Source: Halopolyspora algeriensis
Lineage (GTDB): Bacteria; Actinomycetota; Actinomycetes; Mycobacteriales; Pseudonocardiaceae
Reading direction: 5' to 3'
Length of the DNA stretch: 64,000 nt
Assembly: GCF_003337235.1 (NCBI RefSeq)
Contig: NZ_QPJC01000006.1
Location: forward strand, 1 to 64,000
The position numbers and the translations under genes are program-made. Positions 44,691 through 54,870 of the stretch are shown piece by piece. Below the pieces are notes generated by a model. It saw only the letters and a list, made by a program, of their open reading frames with translations, had not been told where the DNA came from and ran no database searches. Every line of letters starts with the position of its first letter. Within the stretch, counting starts at the first letter, position 1.

Positions 44691-45983
44691 GTGTCGGAAG
44701 ACCTCACCGGGCGCCGCCTCGGCCACTACGAGATCGACGAAGTGCTCGGCCGTGGCGGGATGAGCACCCTGTACCGTGCCACCGACGTCCGGCTGGGGCG
44801 CACGGTCGCGCTCAAGGTCATGGGTGAGCACGTCACCGGTGATGCCGAGCTCCGCGAGCGATTCGTCGACGAAGCTCGCAACACCTCCGCCATCGACCAC
44901 GCCAACATCGTGCCGCTGTACGACTTCGGCGAGGTCGACGGGAGGCTCTACATCGCGATGCGCCTGGTCGACGGTTTCGACCTGGCGAGCCTGATCTCCG
45001 AGGGGCCTCTTCCGCCGCAGCGGGTGCTGGAGCTGCTCGGTCAGGTCGGTGAAGCGCTGGACGTGCTGCACGAGCGAGGTCTGGTGCACCTGGATCTGAA
45101 GCCGGCCAACGTTCTGGTGACCGCACGTGAGTCCTCGTACGAGCACGTCTATCTCGCCGACTTCGGGCTGACTCGGCGCGGGGCGGTCGGACATCGCACG
45201 AGCAATGGTGACTTCCTGGGCACCCCGACCTATGCGAGTCCGGAGCATCTGCGGGGACGACCCGTCGACGGGCGCACCGACCTGTACGCGCTGGCCTGCA
45301 TGCTCTTCGCCTGCCTGACCGGCAGACCACCCTTCCTCGGCCAGGTGCAGGACGTGATTCGCGGCCATCTTCATTCCGAGCCGCCTCCGGCCACCGCCCA
45401 CGTGGCACTGCCCGTGGGGATCGACGGGGTGTTGCGTCGCGGGATGGCCAAAGACCCCGAGCAGCGTTACGCGAACTGCAGGGAACTGATCGCGGCGGCG
45501 CGGGAGGCATGCGCACCGGTGGGCCGGCCACCGGCCCCGCAGGGTTTCCGGCCCGGCCCGGAAACCCCTGCCGGCCGCGCCGCGGGGAGTGTGCCGGCTC
45601 CGGCGGTTCCACCGCTGTCACCGCCTCCGGTCGGGCCGTCCCCGGTCGGGGGTGTCTCCCGATCATTCCCGGAGGCACCGCCTCGGCCGTTCCAGCAGGC
45701 ACCGGGGATGCCGCCGCCGGGTACGCCCCTGCAGGCCGGGGTTTCCCCGCGGCCCGTGGCGCTCGCGGGCAACGCGGGGAGCACGGCGCGCTGGCTGGTG
45801 CCGTTGCTGGCTTCCGTGGCGGCGATCGTGATCGTGGTGCTGTTCATCAGCATGGCGGCCTCGGTCGGTTCCGGTGGCTCGCGTCCCGAATCCCCGTTCG
45901 GTCCTTCCGGGGACTCCTCGTTCGAGAACGGGCCGTACAACGGTGGGGATCTGCCGCCGTCGGTGCCCACGTACGGGGTCTGA
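44691..45983 (+). CDS. PknB-type transmembrane serine/threonine protein kinase
   Basis: A 430-residue receptor-like kinase. The kinase domain spans about residues 12-270: Gly loop LGRGGMSTLYRA, Lys42 in VALKVM, Glu in the C-helix, catalytic loop HLDLKPANV (133-141), DFG at 157-159, and GTPTYASPEH. The HRD Arg is Leu (HLD), so it may not need activation-loop phosphorylation. A Pro-rich linker (about 280-365), one transmembrane helix (about 369-392) and a short external tail follow, with no PASTA repeats. GTG 44691 is chosen because upstream in-frame codons lie inside the cspA terminator. Confidence 0.9.
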   Translation: MSEDLTGRRLGHYEIDEVLGRGGMSTLYRATDVRLGRTVALKVMGEHVTGDAELRERFVDEARNTSAIDHANIVPLYDFGEVDGRLYIAMRLVDGFDLASLISEGPLPPQRVLELLGQVGEALDVLHERGLVHLDLKPANVLVTARESSYEHVYLADFGLTRRGAVGHRTSNGDFLGTPTYASPEHLRGRPVDGRTDLYALACMLFACLTGRPPFLGQVQDVIRGHLHSEPPPATAHVALPVGIDGVLRRGMAKDPEQRYANCRELIAAAREACAPVGRPPAPQGFRPGPETPAGRAAGSVPAPAVPPLSPPPVGPSPVGGVSRSFPEAPPRPFQQAPGMPPPGTPLQAGVSPRPVALAGNAGSTARWLVPLLASVAAIVIVVLFISMAASVGSGGSRPESPFGPSGDSSFENGPYNGGDLPPSVPTYGV

Positions 45984-46023
45984 TGTCTCACTCGTGCGAG
46001 CGACGGGGCGGGAAAGCCATCGG

Positions 46024-46050
46024 CTTGCACTCAGGATGAGAGAGTGCTAA
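46024..46050 (+). promoter_or_regulatory. CIRCE element 1 (HrcA operator)
   Basis: CTTGCACTC, 9 bases, GAGTGCTAA. The right arm is the exact CIRCE half-site and the left arm differs at two positions from TTAGCACTC. It lies about 190 bases upstream of the groEL ATG. Confidence 0.82.
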
Positions 46051-46058
46051 ACACGGAA

Positions 46059-46085
46059 CTGGCACTCAGTAGGGTTGAGTGCCAG
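46059..46085 (+). promoter_or_regulatory. CIRCE element 2 (HrcA operator)
   Basis: CTGGCACTC, 9 bases, GAGTGCCAG: a perfect 9-base inverted repeat with the CIRCE core GCACTC/GAGTGC. It follows element 1 after 8 bases, giving two tandem HrcA sites before groEL. Confidence 0.85.
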
Positions 46086-46098
46086 GTCGGGACGGTGA

Positions 46099-47886
<1,788 letters not shown>

Positions 47887-47964
47887 GCCCTGCTCACCGA
47901 AGCTGCCTGTGCGTGCCCGGCCACCGCGCCGCGGCGCACCGCCGGTACCGGCGTACAGCCGCAG

Positions 47965-47997
47965 AAAAGGGCCGTCCCATCATGGGGCGGCCCTTTT
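47965..47997 (+). terminator. Intrinsic terminator after groEL
   Basis: A 14-pair stem (47965-47978 with 47984-47997, one G-U pair) and a 5-base loop ATCAT. The stem ends in CCCTTTT, giving a T-run. It is 79 bases past the groEL stop. Confidence 0.88.
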
Positions 47998-48139
47998 CGC
48001 ATGGGTACTCCTTCGCGCGCGAAGCGGGGAGGTGTTCTTTGCCCGCATGCCCGGAACGAGATCGGTAACGGTTCGGTTACCGTGACCACGGCGACAAGGT
48101 GAAAAAGCCCGGGCAACGGGTAGGAAGCGAGGAGGCACC

Positions 48140-50176
48140 GTGGGTGGGAGGTTCCGGCGCAGTGTCCACCGCCCGGCGGTGTCGGCGTCGCTGCTGTGCA
48201 TCGTGCTCGCCGTGGTGATGGGGTGCAGCAACAACGCTCCTGTGCCCGCCACATCGTCCTCGCCGCAGGCCTCGCCGTCCGCGGACTCGGGCGGGCAGGC
48301 GGACCTGCCGCAGGTGACCCCGCAACCGCGGACCATGACCAGGCTGGGACAGGATGTCCGGGTGCGGGGCACGGTCGAGGTGGTGGTGGACCCCCTCGTG
48401 GACCGGCCGACGCGCGAGTTGGCGGTGCGGGTTCTGCGATCGGCCGGGGCGTCCCACGTCGTCGTCCGCGAGCCGGGACCTGCCGTGGACGGCGCGACGC
48501 TGAGCATGCGCCTCGGCCACCGGAAAGCTCCGAGCGTGGTCAAGGGGATACAACACGTCGGCTTCTCGGTTCCGCCCCCACCGTTGCCGCCCGAGGGATA
48601 CGTGCTCGCCGCACGAGGCGGCGATGATCCGACGCTGGTGCTCGGTGCCGGCGATTCCGCCGGGGCGTACTACGCCGTGCAGACCCTGCGCCAGCTGGCC
48701 ACACCCGGCCGGATCGCCGGGGTCGGGATCGTGGACAAGCCGCAGATGTCCACGCGCGGCACGATCGAGGGCTTCTACGGCAGCCCGTGGACGCACGCCG
48801 AGCGGATGGATCAGCTCGCCTTCTACGGAGAGGTCAAGCTCAACACCTACATCTACGCGCCGAAGGACGATCCGTACCATCGCCGGCTGTGGCGGGAGCC
48901 GTATCCGCGGGAGAAGCTGGCCCGGCTCGGGGAATTGATCGGCCAGGCCGCAGCGCATCACGTGACGTTCACCTTCGCACTGTCGCCCGGGACGTCGATC
49001 TGCTACAGCGATCCCGCGGACTTCGACGCGCTGCGGGCGAAGCTGCAGCAACTGTACGACGCGGGAGTGCGCAGCTTCTCCGTCCCGCTGGACGACATCT
49101 CCTACACCGAGTGGAACTGTTCCGCCGACCGCGCCGAGTACGGCCCTCCCTCGCCCGACGCCGCGGGCCGGGCGCAGGCGGATCTGCTCAACCGGGTGCA
49201 GCGGGAGTTCATCGACACTCACCCGGACACGCAGCCACTGCAGACGGTTCCCACGGAGTACTCCGACGTCGAGGACTCGCCGTACAAGACGGCGCTGCGC
49301 ACGCAACTCGATCCGCGAGTGCAGGTGATGTGGACCGGTGTCGGGGTGATCCCGGACGAGGTCACGGTCGCCGACGCGCGCAGGGCCGCACAGGTGTGGG
49401 GCCGCAAGGTGATGCTGTGGGACAACTACCCGGTCAACGACTTCGACGGGTCGACGGGGCGGCTCCTGCTCGGACCCTATGCGCAGCGCCGGAGTGGTCT
49501 GCACGAGCACCTGTCCGGCCTGGTGGTCAATCCGATGAACCAGGCCGCCGCCAGCAAGGTCGTCGAGATCGGTGCGGCCGGCTTGGCCTGGAACAGCGCG
49601 GACTTCGACCCGCAGCGGGCCTGGCACGCGGCCGCCGAACACCTCGCGGGCGACCGTTTCGCCGGTGACGAGCAGGCCCTGCGACCCGACCCGGAAACGG
49701 TCGAGGCCCTGATGGTCTTCTTCGACCTCAACCACATGGCCCCGCTGCCCAGCGGTGAGCCGTGGCTGGCGCCCGCTCCGGAACTCGCACGCCGCCTCGA
49801 CGAGTTCCGCGCGGCGTGGCGCGGTGGTGACCGCAGCGCCGCACTGCGGCAGCTGCGCGGGTACGCGGAGAAGATCGCCGGTGCTCCCGAGCGGATCCGG
49901 GAGGGGGCAGCGCAGAATTTCGTCTCGGACGCGACCCCGTGGTTGCAGGCCACCGACCTGTGGGGCGACTCTCTCCTGGCTACTGTGGACGGTCTGCGTG
50001 CGCGCCTGGACGGCGACGAGGCCGCCGCCCGCAGGTACTTCGGCGAGGCCGCCGACCTGGCCGATCGCGCCGGGTCGGTCCGCACCGTCCCGGGGGAGAC
50101 CCTGCCGCAGGGTCCGGTTCGCGTTGCCGACGGTGTCCTCGACACCTTCATCCGGCAGGCACCCGAGTTGCGATGA
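48140..50176 (+). CDS. GH84 beta-N-acetylglucosaminidase lipoprotein
   Basis: A 678-residue exported enzyme. A lipoprotein signal ends with the lipobox VVMGCS (Cys about residue 29), followed by a Ser/Pro linker. Residues 55-185 are the GH20b-like domain (GYVLAARGGDDPTLVLGAG). The GH84 TIM barrel covers about 188-470: RGTIEGFYGSPWTHAERMD, KLNTYIYAPKDDPYH, and the catalytic Asp pair in VPLDDISYTEW. A helical C-terminal domain follows. It should release GlcNAc from glycans or cell-wall material by substrate-assisted catalysis. GTG 48140 follows GCGAGGAGG. Substrate (chitin, hyaluronan, peptidoglycan or glycoprotein) is not decided. Confidence 0.93.
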   Translation: MGGRFRRSVHRPAVSASLLCIVLAVVMGCSNNAPVPATSSSPQASPSADSGGQADLPQVTPQPRTMTRLGQDVRVRGTVEVVVDPLVDRPTRELAVRVLRSAGASHVVVREPGPAVDGATLSMRLGHRKAPSVVKGIQHVGFSVPPPPLPPEGYVLAARGGDDPTLVLGAGDSAGAYYAVQTLRQLATPGRIAGVGIVDKPQMSTRGTIEGFYGSPWTHAERMDQLAFYGEVKLNTYIYAPKDDPYHRRLWREPYPREKLARLGELIGQAAAHHVTFTFALSPGTSICYSDPADFDALRAKLQQLYDAGVRSFSVPLDDISYTEWNCSADRAEYGPPSPDAAGRAQADLLNRVQREFIDTHPDTQPLQTVPTEYSDVEDSPYKTALRTQLDPRVQVMWTGVGVIPDEVTVADARRAAQVWGRKVMLWDNYPVNDFDGSTGRLLLGPYAQRRSGLHEHLSGLVVNPMNQAAASKVVEIGAAGLAWNSADFDPQRAWHAAAEHLAGDRFAGDEQALRPDPETVEALMVFFDLNHMAPLPSGEPWLAPAPELARRLDEFRAAWRGGDRSAALRQLRGYAEKIAGAPERIREGAAQNFVSDATPWLQATDLWGDSLLATVDGLRARLDGDEAAARRYFGEAADLADRAGSVRTVPGETLPQGPVRVADGVLDTFIRQAPELR

Positions 50177-50200
50177 GCCTTCCTCGGCGGGGCGGCCTGC

Positions 50201-50758
50201 TCAGCCGACCGCGGTGCGGTACACGCTGAGCAGGTCGCTGCCGTGCTGCTCCCAGCGGTCGTAGAGCACGTCGCTGCCGTAGCGGGCGACGAGCTGCGCC
50301 TCGCCCCGGGTGATCGGGATGAGCGTGATGATGCGCAGCACCGCCGTTCCGTCCGCGTCGCGCAACACGTCGAAATCCTCGCCGAGGTAGGGATGCGGGG
50401 CAGCCAGTGCGCCGCAGATCTCGGTGTCCGGCAGCAGTATCCGGTCGTTGGTGATGAGTGCGCCGGGGCCGACCCGGCTTTCCGATTCGGTGAGCAGTTC
50501 GGCGATCGACCCGGTGAGGTGCCGGGCGTAGCGCTCCTGGTCGGCATGCAACGTGCACACGACCTCGTGGGGCAGCGGGGCGCCCGCGGTGTGCGAGCGC
50601 AGACCGCTGGTCAGCACCGAGACGTGCGCGCTGTGCGCGGGATCGCAGTAGATCAGGTGGTAGCCGCGGTTGCGCTCGTCGGTTTCCGGGCCTTCAGCGC
50701 CGCGGATCTTGCCGAGGTACGCCTCGACATGTGCGGGAAATTCGCTGAACCGGCTCAT
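50201..50758 (-). CDS. Suppressor-of-fused (SUFU) domain protein, copy 1
   Basis: A 185-residue protein resembling bacterial SUFU-domain proteins. It shows the RGYHLIYC strand, an SGLRSHTAG turn, a middle helix (YARHLTGSIAELL), and the family end IITLIPITRGEAQLV followed by a charged helix. It is clearly related to the protein at 60813-61409. Bacterial SUFU proteins often act as immunity or binding modules, but many are unassigned. It is divergent from the MoxR/cox cluster. ATG 50758 follows GAGGTGGAG. Confidence 0.7.
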   Translation of the reverse strand: MSRFSEFPAHVEAYLGKIRGAEGPETDERNRGYHLIYCDPAHSAHVSVLTSGLRSHTAGAPLPHEVVCTLHADQERYARHLTGSIAELLTESESRVGPGALITNDRILLPDTEICGALAAPHPYLGEDFDVLRDADGTAVLRIITLIPITRGEAQLVARYGSDVLYDRWEQHGSDLLSVYRTAVG

Positions 50759-50883
50759 ACTCCACCTCGCCTGGACACTGCCACCGGATCAGTATGGCGT
50801 GTGAATCTTCGTCGTCTCCCGGCGCCCCTGCGCGCACCGCCCGGTCCGGGCGCCATGCGTGCTCGATCGAATACGCTCGCGAC

Positions 50884-51789
50884 ATGGTCGACGAGGATGG
50901 TGCACGCGGGATGGAAAATCCGGCCGAAGTGGCGGCCGCACTGCAGGGAACGGGTTACCTGCCGGATGACGGGATCGCCACGGCCGCTTTCCTCGCCTGG
51001 CGGATGCGCCGCCCGCTGCTGTGCGAGGGCGAACCGGGTACCGGTAAGACCGCGCTCGCGCAGGCGCTGGCGAGCGCGCTCGATCTCGACCTGATCCGGC
51101 TGCAGTGTCACGAGGGCATCGATGCGGCCCAGGCTCTCTACGACTGGGACTTTCCGCGCCAACTGCTGCACCTGCGCACGCTGGAAGCGGCTTCGGAGGG
51201 GGCGCTGGATGTGCAGGAGGCGGAGGCATCGCTGTACACCTCCCGCTTCCTGCTGACTCGCCCGCTGCTGCGTGCCCTGCAGGAGTCCCCGTGCGTGCTG
51301 CTCGTCGACGAGATCGACCGCGCCGACGACGAGTTCGAGGCGTTCCTGCTGGAGATGCTGTCGGAATATTCGGTGAGCATCCCGGAGTACGGCGCGGTCG
51401 TCGCACAGGAACCGCCGCTGGTGCTGCTCACGTCGAACCGGACCCGCGAGGTGCACGACGCGCTGAAGCGCCGCTGCCTGTACCACTGGCTGGAACATCC
51501 GGACCTGCAACGGGAGGTGGCGATCCTGCGTCGCCGCTTGCCGGGGCTGGAGGCGCGGCTGGCGGAGCAGGTCGCCGATGCGGTGCAGCGGATGCGGCAG
51601 GCGGACCTGCTGAAACCGCCCGGGGTCGCCGAGGCGCTGGACTGGGCGCAGGCCCTGCTCGCACTCGGCGCCGACGAACTCGACACCGAGGTCGCGGCAC
51701 GCACCCTCGGCGCGGTGTTGAAGTACCGCGAGGATGCCGAGCGGGTGCGTGCCGCCGGGCTCGTGGGGGCAAGCGGTTCCGACCGGTAG
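50884..51789 (+). CDS. MoxR-type AAA ATPase, CoxD-like
   Basis: A 301-residue AAA ATPase. Walker A is CEGEPGTGKTALAQ (about residue 49), Walker B LLVDEIDRADDEFE (about 140), and the sensor-1 segment VLLTSNRTREV. MoxR proteins work with VWA proteins to assemble metal enzymes; CoxD of Oligotropha does this for the CO dehydrogenase Mo-Cu site. A VWA gene follows after 46 bases, and xdhC and coxSLM further on, so a maturation role for this hydroxylase is likely. The start at ATG 50884 is uncertain, since ATG 50911 also fits. Confidence 0.88.
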   Translation: MVDEDGARGMENPAEVAAALQGTGYLPDDGIATAAFLAWRMRRPLLCEGEPGTGKTALAQALASALDLDLIRLQCHEGIDAAQALYDWDFPRQLLHLRTLEAASEGALDVQEAEASLYTSRFLLTRPLLRALQESPCVLLVDEIDRADDEFEAFLLEMLSEYSVSIPEYGAVVAQEPPLVLLTSNRTREVHDALKRRCLYHWLEHPDLQREVAILRRRLPGLEARLAEQVADAVQRMRQADLLKPPGVAEALDWAQALLALGADELDTEVAARTLGAVLKYREDAERVRAAGLVGASGSDR

Positions 51790-51835
51790 CGAATCGCGGC
51801 TCCGAAAGGCCGGCAGGCAGGTGCACAATGCGGAT

Positions 51836-53008
51836 ATGGGTGATGCGGGGCACACAGTGGACGGGCTGGTGGGGTTCGCTCGTGCGCTGCGGCATGCGGG
51901 AGTGAACTGCGGCCCCGATCGGGTCCGGGCATTCCTGGCCGCGACCGAGCACGTGGGATTCGCCGACCGATCCCGGCTGTACTGGGCGGGTCGTCTCACA
52001 TTGTGCACCGATCCGGAGGACCTGCCGCGCTTCGACGCCGCCTTCGACTACTGGTTCGGTGGCGCGGACATGCCCGCGCCGGTGTCCGGACCGGCCACGG
52101 AGAAGCGGGCCCGCAGCGCGGCCCTGACCTCGCGCGAGGCCGGTACCGACGACGCCGAGCCGCTCGCGACGGCGGCCGGTGACGTCGAGACGCTGCGCTC
52201 CCGTGACCTGTCCGAGCTCAGCGCCGAGGAGCGTGAGCACCTGCGCAGGATGCTCGCCGAGTTGAGCCTCGATCCGCCGCTGCGTCCCTCGCTGCGGCGG
52301 AAACCGTTCCGGCGCGGAAACCTCGATCCTCGCGCGACGATGCGGGCGCTCCTGCGTACGGGCGGTGAGCCGATGCGGTTGCCCCGGCATCACCGGGCGA
52401 GGCGAACGCGCCGGGTGGTGATGCTGATCGACGTGTCCGGGTCGATGAATCCCTACGCCGATGCGCTGCTGCGTTTCGCGCACGTGGTGATGCGCCGATC
52501 ACCGGCCGAGACCGAGGTGTTCACGCTGGGCACTCGAATGACCCGCGTGAGCAGGCAGTTGCGGCAGCGCGATCCGGAACGCGCGCTGGCTGCGGCGGGA
52601 GCAGCGGTACCGGATTTCTCGGGCGGAACCCGGCTGGGGGAGACACTGCGGGCGTTCCTGGACCGGTGGGGACAGCGGGGGGTTGCTCGGCGAGCGGTGG
52701 TGGTGCTGTTCTCCGACGGATGGGAGCGAGGCGATACTGCCCTGCTCGCCGAGCAGATGCTTCGGCTGCGGCGGCTGGCCCATGCCGTGGTGTGGGTGAA
52801 TCCGCACGCGGGCCGGGCCGGCTACGAGCCGGTGCAGTCGGGGATCGCGGCCGCGTGGCCACACGTGGATCACCTGGTTGCCGGGCACAGCCTGCGGGCG
52901 TTGCAGGAATTGTGGTGGTGGGTCCGTCGTCTGGCCACTCACCACCGGACCGCGGGCGTTCCGTCCGCCGAGGAGCGACAGACACGGCAGGAAGTCGGAG
53001 GTGCGTAG
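51836..53008 (+). CDS. VWA-domain protein, CoxE-like
   Basis: A 390-residue protein of the CoxE type. Residues 1-190 form a helical region (DGLVGFARALRHAGV) that is typical of CoxE. The VWA domain starts near residue 195 with an intact MIDAS motif DVSGSMNPYAD and ends around 370 (VVLFSDGWERGD). Such proteins pair with MoxR ATPases. Its TAG stop overlaps the xdhC GTG by one base, so they are coupled. No signal peptide is seen, so it acts in the cytoplasm. Confidence 0.88.
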   Translation: MGDAGHTVDGLVGFARALRHAGVNCGPDRVRAFLAATEHVGFADRSRLYWAGRLTLCTDPEDLPRFDAAFDYWFGGADMPAPVSGPATEKRARSAALTSREAGTDDAEPLATAAGDVETLRSRDLSELSAEEREHLRRMLAELSLDPPLRPSLRRKPFRRGNLDPRATMRALLRTGGEPMRLPRHHRARRTRRVVMLIDVSGSMNPYADALLRFAHVVMRRSPAETEVFTLGTRMTRVSRQLRQRDPERALAAAGAAVPDFSGGTRLGETLRAFLDRWGQRGVARRAVVVLFSDGWERGDTALLAEQMLRLRRLAHAVVWVNPHAGRAGYEPVQSGIAAAWPHVDHLVAGHSLRALQELWWWVRRLATHHRTAGVPSAEERQTRQEVGGA

Positions 53009-54126
53009 TGCGTGACGTGCTCGACGAGGTGGAACGGCACTGGCGGGCGGGGAAACCGGTGGGGCTGGGCACCGTCGTGGCCACTTTCCGGTCGGCACCG
53101 CGCCCGGCCGGTGCTGCGATGTTGGTGACCGGCGACGGTGATGTCGTCGGCAGCGTGTCGGGCGGCTGCGTCGAGGGAGCGGTCCACGAGCGGGCCACCG
53201 GTGCTCTCGGGGGTGATCCTCCGGAGTTGCAGCGCTACGGCGTCAGCGATGATGACGCCTTCGCCGTGGGGCTGACCTGTGGCGGCATCATCGACGTCTT
53301 CGTGGAGCGGATCGACTGCCGATCGTTTCCGGAGCTGGACAAGCTGGCCGCCTCGGTGCGCGCGGAAGAACCGGTCGCCGTGGTCACGGTGGTCGAGCAC
53401 CCGGACTCGGAGCTCGTCGGCTCCCGCCTGCTGGTGTGGAACGACCGGTCCAGCGGCGGGCTCGGTTCGAGCCGCATCGACGACGCGGTGCTCGACGATG
53501 CCCGGGGGTTGCTCGCGAGCGGGCGCAGCGGTGTGCTCGAGTACGGTGCCGACGGGCAGCGGCGCGGTGAGGGGCTGCGGGTCTTCGTCAACTCGTTCGA
53601 GCCGCCGCCCCGGATGCTCGTGTTCGGTGCGATCGACTTCGCAGCCGCGATGGCGCGCATGGGTTCCTTCCTCGGTTACCGGGTGACGGTGTGCGATGCC
53701 CGGTCGGTTTTCGCCACCCGCAGCCGCTTTCCCGATGTCGACGAGGTGGTGGTCGACTGGCCGCACCGGTACCTGGCCGGAGAGATCGAGGCCGGGCGGC
53801 TCGACGAGCGCAGTGCGGTGATGGTGCTGACGCACGATCCGAAGTTCGACGTGCCGGTGCTGGAGGTCGCGTTGCGGCAGCCGCTGGCCTATGTCGGTGC
53901 GATGGGATCCCGCCGCACGCACTCCGAGCGGCTGCGCAGGCTGCGGGAGAAGGGGCTTGCCGACAGCGAGCTGGCGACGCTGTCCTCGCCGATCGGGCTC
54001 GATCTCGGTGCGCGCACACCGGAGGAGACGGCGGTGTCCATCGCGGCGGAGCTGATCGCCCTGCGCTGGGGCGGACGCGGTGTCCGGCTCTCCGATGGCG
54101 AGGGGCCGATTCACCACGGTGCCTGA
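53008..54126 (+). CDS. xdhC: XdhC/CoxI-family molybdenum enzyme maturation protein
   Basis: A 372-residue XdhC-like protein. The N-terminal domain has SVSGGCVEGAV (about residue 48) with the conserved Cys, and LTCGGIIDVFVE (about 90); the C-terminal Rossmann domain begins around PPRMLVFGAIDFAAAMA and contains AYVGAMGSRRTH. XdhC proteins bind Moco, aid its sulfuration and load it into xanthine dehydrogenase-family enzymes; CoxF is the equivalent in cox clusters. It overlaps the VWA gene. A 180-base gap with its own likely promoter separates it from coxS. Confidence 0.92.
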   Translation: MRDVLDEVERHWRAGKPVGLGTVVATFRSAPRPAGAAMLVTGDGDVVGSVSGGCVEGAVHERATGALGGDPPELQRYGVSDDDAFAVGLTCGGIIDVFVERIDCRSFPELDKLAASVRAEEPVAVVTVVEHPDSELVGSRLLVWNDRSSGGLGSSRIDDAVLDDARGLLASGRSGVLEYGADGQRRGEGLRVFVNSFEPPPRMLVFGAIDFAAAMARMGSFLGYRVTVCDARSVFATRSRFPDVDEVVVDWPHRYLAGEIEAGRLDERSAVMVLTHDPKFDVPVLEVALRQPLAYVGAMGSRRTHSERLRRLREKGLADSELATLSSPIGLDLGARTPEETAVSIAAELIALRWGGRGVRLSDGEGPIHHGA

Positions 54127-54306
54127 CTCGCCGGGCGTCGATGTTCGGTGATCTCGCACAGTGATCATGTTTTTCGCTCGCGTGTGGGGTTGCTCTCGGA
54201 TTCGAGACGTAGCAGGCTCAGTGCTTGTGACTCCCGTCACCGATGTGGAGCCGCCGAGTTCCGCGAACATCCGCGCACCGCGGGTCAGGTCCGCAAAGGA
54301 GGCCCA

Positions 54307-54870
54307 ATGCCGCGCATCACCGTCAATGTCGACGGCACGACCTACACCGACGAGGTCCAGCCTCGGACTCTGCTCGTCCAGTACCTGCGAGAACAGCTGG
54401 GCAAGGTCGGTACCGTCGTCGGCTGCGACACCAGCAACTGCGGCGCCTGCACCGTCCACATGGACGGGCACAGCGTGAAGTCGTGCTCCGTACTGGCCGT
54501 GCAGGCGGACGGGCACGAGATCACCACCATCGAAGGTTTGGCCAGGGACGGGCAGCTGCATCCGATGCAGCAGTCCTTCCACGACAACCATGCCCTGCAG
54601 TGCGGGTTCTGCACTCCGGGCATGATCATGCAGGCTCTCGACCTGCTCGCCGAGAATCCGGAGCCGGACGAACAGCAGGTTCGGGAGGGGCTGGAGGGCA
54701 ACCTCTGCCGCTGCACCGGCTATCAGAACATCGTGCGTGCCGTGCGTGACGCGTCCGAGCGGATGCGGCCGGGTGCCGGTCCGCCGATGGAGCATTCCGA
54801 GCCGACATCGCCACCGCGTACCGCCACCGAGCAGGACCGGGCGCAGGTGACAGGAGGTCAGCACTCATGA
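54307..54870 (+). CDS. coxS: CO dehydrogenase-like small subunit, [2Fe-2S]
   Basis: A 187-residue iron-sulfur subunit. The plant-type [2Fe-2S] Cys are in [14 protein letters not shown] and the following SC, and the second cluster in [10 protein letters not shown] and [10 protein letters not shown]. The C-terminal 35 residues are a variable tail. ATG 54307 follows AAAGGAGG, a strong site. The ATGA overlap with coxL makes equal expression likely. It passes electrons from the Mo centre to FAD. Confidence 0.95.
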   Translation: MPRITVNVDGTTYTDEVQPRTLLVQYLREQLGKVGTVVGCDTSNCGACTVHMDGHSVKSCSVLAVQADGHEITTIEGLARDGQLHPMQQSFHDNHALQCGFCTPGMIMQALDLLAENPEPDEQQVREGLEGNLCRCTGYQNIVRAVRDASERMRPGAGPPMEHSEPTSPPRTATEQDRAQVTGGQHS

